6,905 nucleotides of DNA from Bacteroidales bacterium. Its GTDB lineage: Bacteria; Bacteroidota; Bacteroidia; Bacteroidales; JAADJA01. Shown here piece after piece: positions 5,942 through 6,905 of this stretch (the stretch's first letter is position 1; the number at the start of each line of letters is the position of its first letter). Under the pieces are notes generated by a model. That model was not told where the DNA came from. It worked only from the letters and a program-made list of their open reading frames with translations, and did no database searches. The stretch lies in the NCBI GenBank assembly GCA_030635465.1, contig DAOVYU010000051.1:1-6905 (forward strand), written 5' to 3'. The translations under genes and the position numbers were made by a program.

Positions 5942-6905
5942 ATGAGAAATTTACACAAATTGTTGATTGTTTTAATTTCGGTTGCTTTTATTGGCTCTGG
6001 TGTGTTGGCCCAGACTGATGCTTCCCCGCAATTAAAAAATCAAATGGAAAAAAAAGTTAAAACTACCTTACCTGATCAAAGTGTTCAGGTTATGGGAACT
6101 GCTGAAAATGCTCCAACTGATGCTGAGCTTATTTATCAGACAGATTTGGGCTACTGGAGCGTACCCAATCAGAATAGCAATTCTGTATTAAATTCTTTGG
6201 TATTTGATGCCAAGATGTTAGGAGACGAAACAGCATCTGCGGAGTTGATACAAAATGCTACAAATCCTCCAAACTATAAGCCGGTTACCCTCAACATTGA
6301 TGGAGCTATTGCTTATGCTTTTGTAGCATATGACCCATCCGGATCAAATCCAACTGGTCCTGCAACTTTTGATGTAGCCGACCCTGGTACAATAGCTTCA
6401 TTGGGACCTCAAACCTCCAATGATTTTATCGCTGGTGGTTCATGGGCCGATGATGTTTGGTATGGCGTTGAATATGGAACTGGTGCATTATACACCATGG
6501 ACATCTCTTCTGGTGCTATGGTTTTAATCGGTACTGCCAATGTTGGATTCAATGGAATGGCTTATGATCCTTCCACTTCAACAATGTTTGCTTGTACAGG
6601 TGATGTATTATATACAGTTGACCTTTCAACAGGTGCTGCAACCATGGTAGGTACAATCCAAACTGCTGGTAACCTGATGATTAGCCTCGCGTGTAGTGCG
6701 GGTGGTGAATTGTATGCCACTGACATTATTAGTGATGTATTATATTCTATTGATCCTGCAACTGGTGCCGGAACTATAGTTGGCCCACTGGGTATTGATA
6801 TTTCCTATGCACAGAGTCTTGAATTTGACAATGAAAATGATGTTCTTTATGCTGGTGCTTACACTGCATCTGGTGAACTCTATACAATTGACCCATCAAC
6901 TGGTA
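5942..6905 (+). CDS. Secreted beta-propeller-like repeat protein (3' end outside window)
   Basis: The frame is open from ATG 5942 to the right edge (321 codons) without a stop. Residues 1-23 are a clear Sec signal peptide: Arg-Asn-Leu-His-Lys, a hydrophobic core, and VLA before the likely cleavage at Q24. A low-complexity linker follows. From about residue 140 the protein is rich in Gly, Ala, Thr and Asp, and carries repeats starting at 183, 223, 267 and 313 of the form 'LYtiDpsTGa.t.vG', spaced 40-46 residues, with 'FNGMAYDPST' and 'SLEFDNENDVLYAG' between them. This pattern is typical of beta-propeller blades in secreted Bacteroidota proteins. The missing C-terminus would be expected to hold more repeats and perhaps adhesion or T9SS domains; that is inferred. 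No enzyme motif is visible and the function is unknown. The start is fixed by the signal peptide; the GC-rich palindrome lies just upstream. Confidence 0.85.
   Translation, partial: MRNLHKLLIVLISVAFIGSGVLAQTDASPQLKNQMEKKVKTTLPDQSVQVMGTAENAPTDAELIYQTDLGYWSVPNQNSNSVLNSLVFDAKMLGDETASAELIQNATNPPNYKPVTLNIDGAIAYAFVAYDPSGSNPTGPATFDVADPGTIASLGPQTSNDFIAGGSWADDVWYGVEYGTGALYTMDISSGAMVLIGTANVGFNGMAYDPSTSTMFACTGDVLYTVDLSTGAATMVGTIQTAGNLMISLACSAGGELYATDIISDVLYSIDPATGAGTIVGPLGIDISYAQSLEFDNENDVLYAGAYTASGELYTIDPSTG

Noticed and set aside
1..6905. CRISPR array, tRNA or rRNA gene, transposase or insertion sequence, prophage
   Set aside because: No regularly spaced repeats with spacers, no RNA-gene folds and no transposase, integrase or phage proteins were seen.

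Overview
The window is an AT-rich stretch of a Bacteroidota chromosome. The evidence is a C-terminal type IX secretion (T9SS) type A sorting domain on the first protein, Bacteroidota-type promoter boxes (TAnnTTTG) in front of two genes, no Shine-Dalgarno sequences, and an Omp28-like lipoprotein. The many-repeat LRR protein with a T9SS tail is typical of environmental, Saprospiria-like members, but the order cannot be fixed from this sequence.

Layout, left to right. (1) 1-1716 (+): the 3' part of a secreted leucine-rich-repeat protein; its start lies left of the window and its T9SS tail is complete. (2) 1738-2523 (-): an Omp28-like lipoprotein with a CxxC thioredoxin-like site, convergent with (1). 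(3) 2533-3522 (-): a LuxE/PaaK-like acyl-protein synthetase, 9 bp upstream of (2) and probably co-transcribed with it. (4) 3600-4097 (+): a small lipoprotein, divergent from (3), with a near-perfect promoter ending 11 bases before its start codon. (5) 4223-5641 (+): a complete aldehyde dehydrogenase with its own promoter box. (6) 5642-5941: a 300-bp AT-rich gap holding a 23-bp-spaced direct repeat, a small dyad and, next to the following gene, an isolated GC-rich imperfect palindrome. (7) 5942 to the right edge (+): the N-terminal 321 codons of a secreted protein with beta-propeller-like repeats, which runs off the window.

Four of the six genes encode exported proteins (two with or expected to have Sec signals plus T9SS or unknown anchoring, two lipoproteins), so the region is mainly cell-surface accessory genes with two metabolic enzymes between them. 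Nothing ties all six into one pathway. The only probable operon is LuxE-like then Omp28-like. I did not find a convincing new defence, mobile or biosynthetic system. The points most worth checking are the GC-rich palindrome as a dispersed REP-like repeat, the near-leaderless lipoprotein gene, the LuxE-like/Omp28-like pair, and the probable surface-export signal on the lipoproteins.
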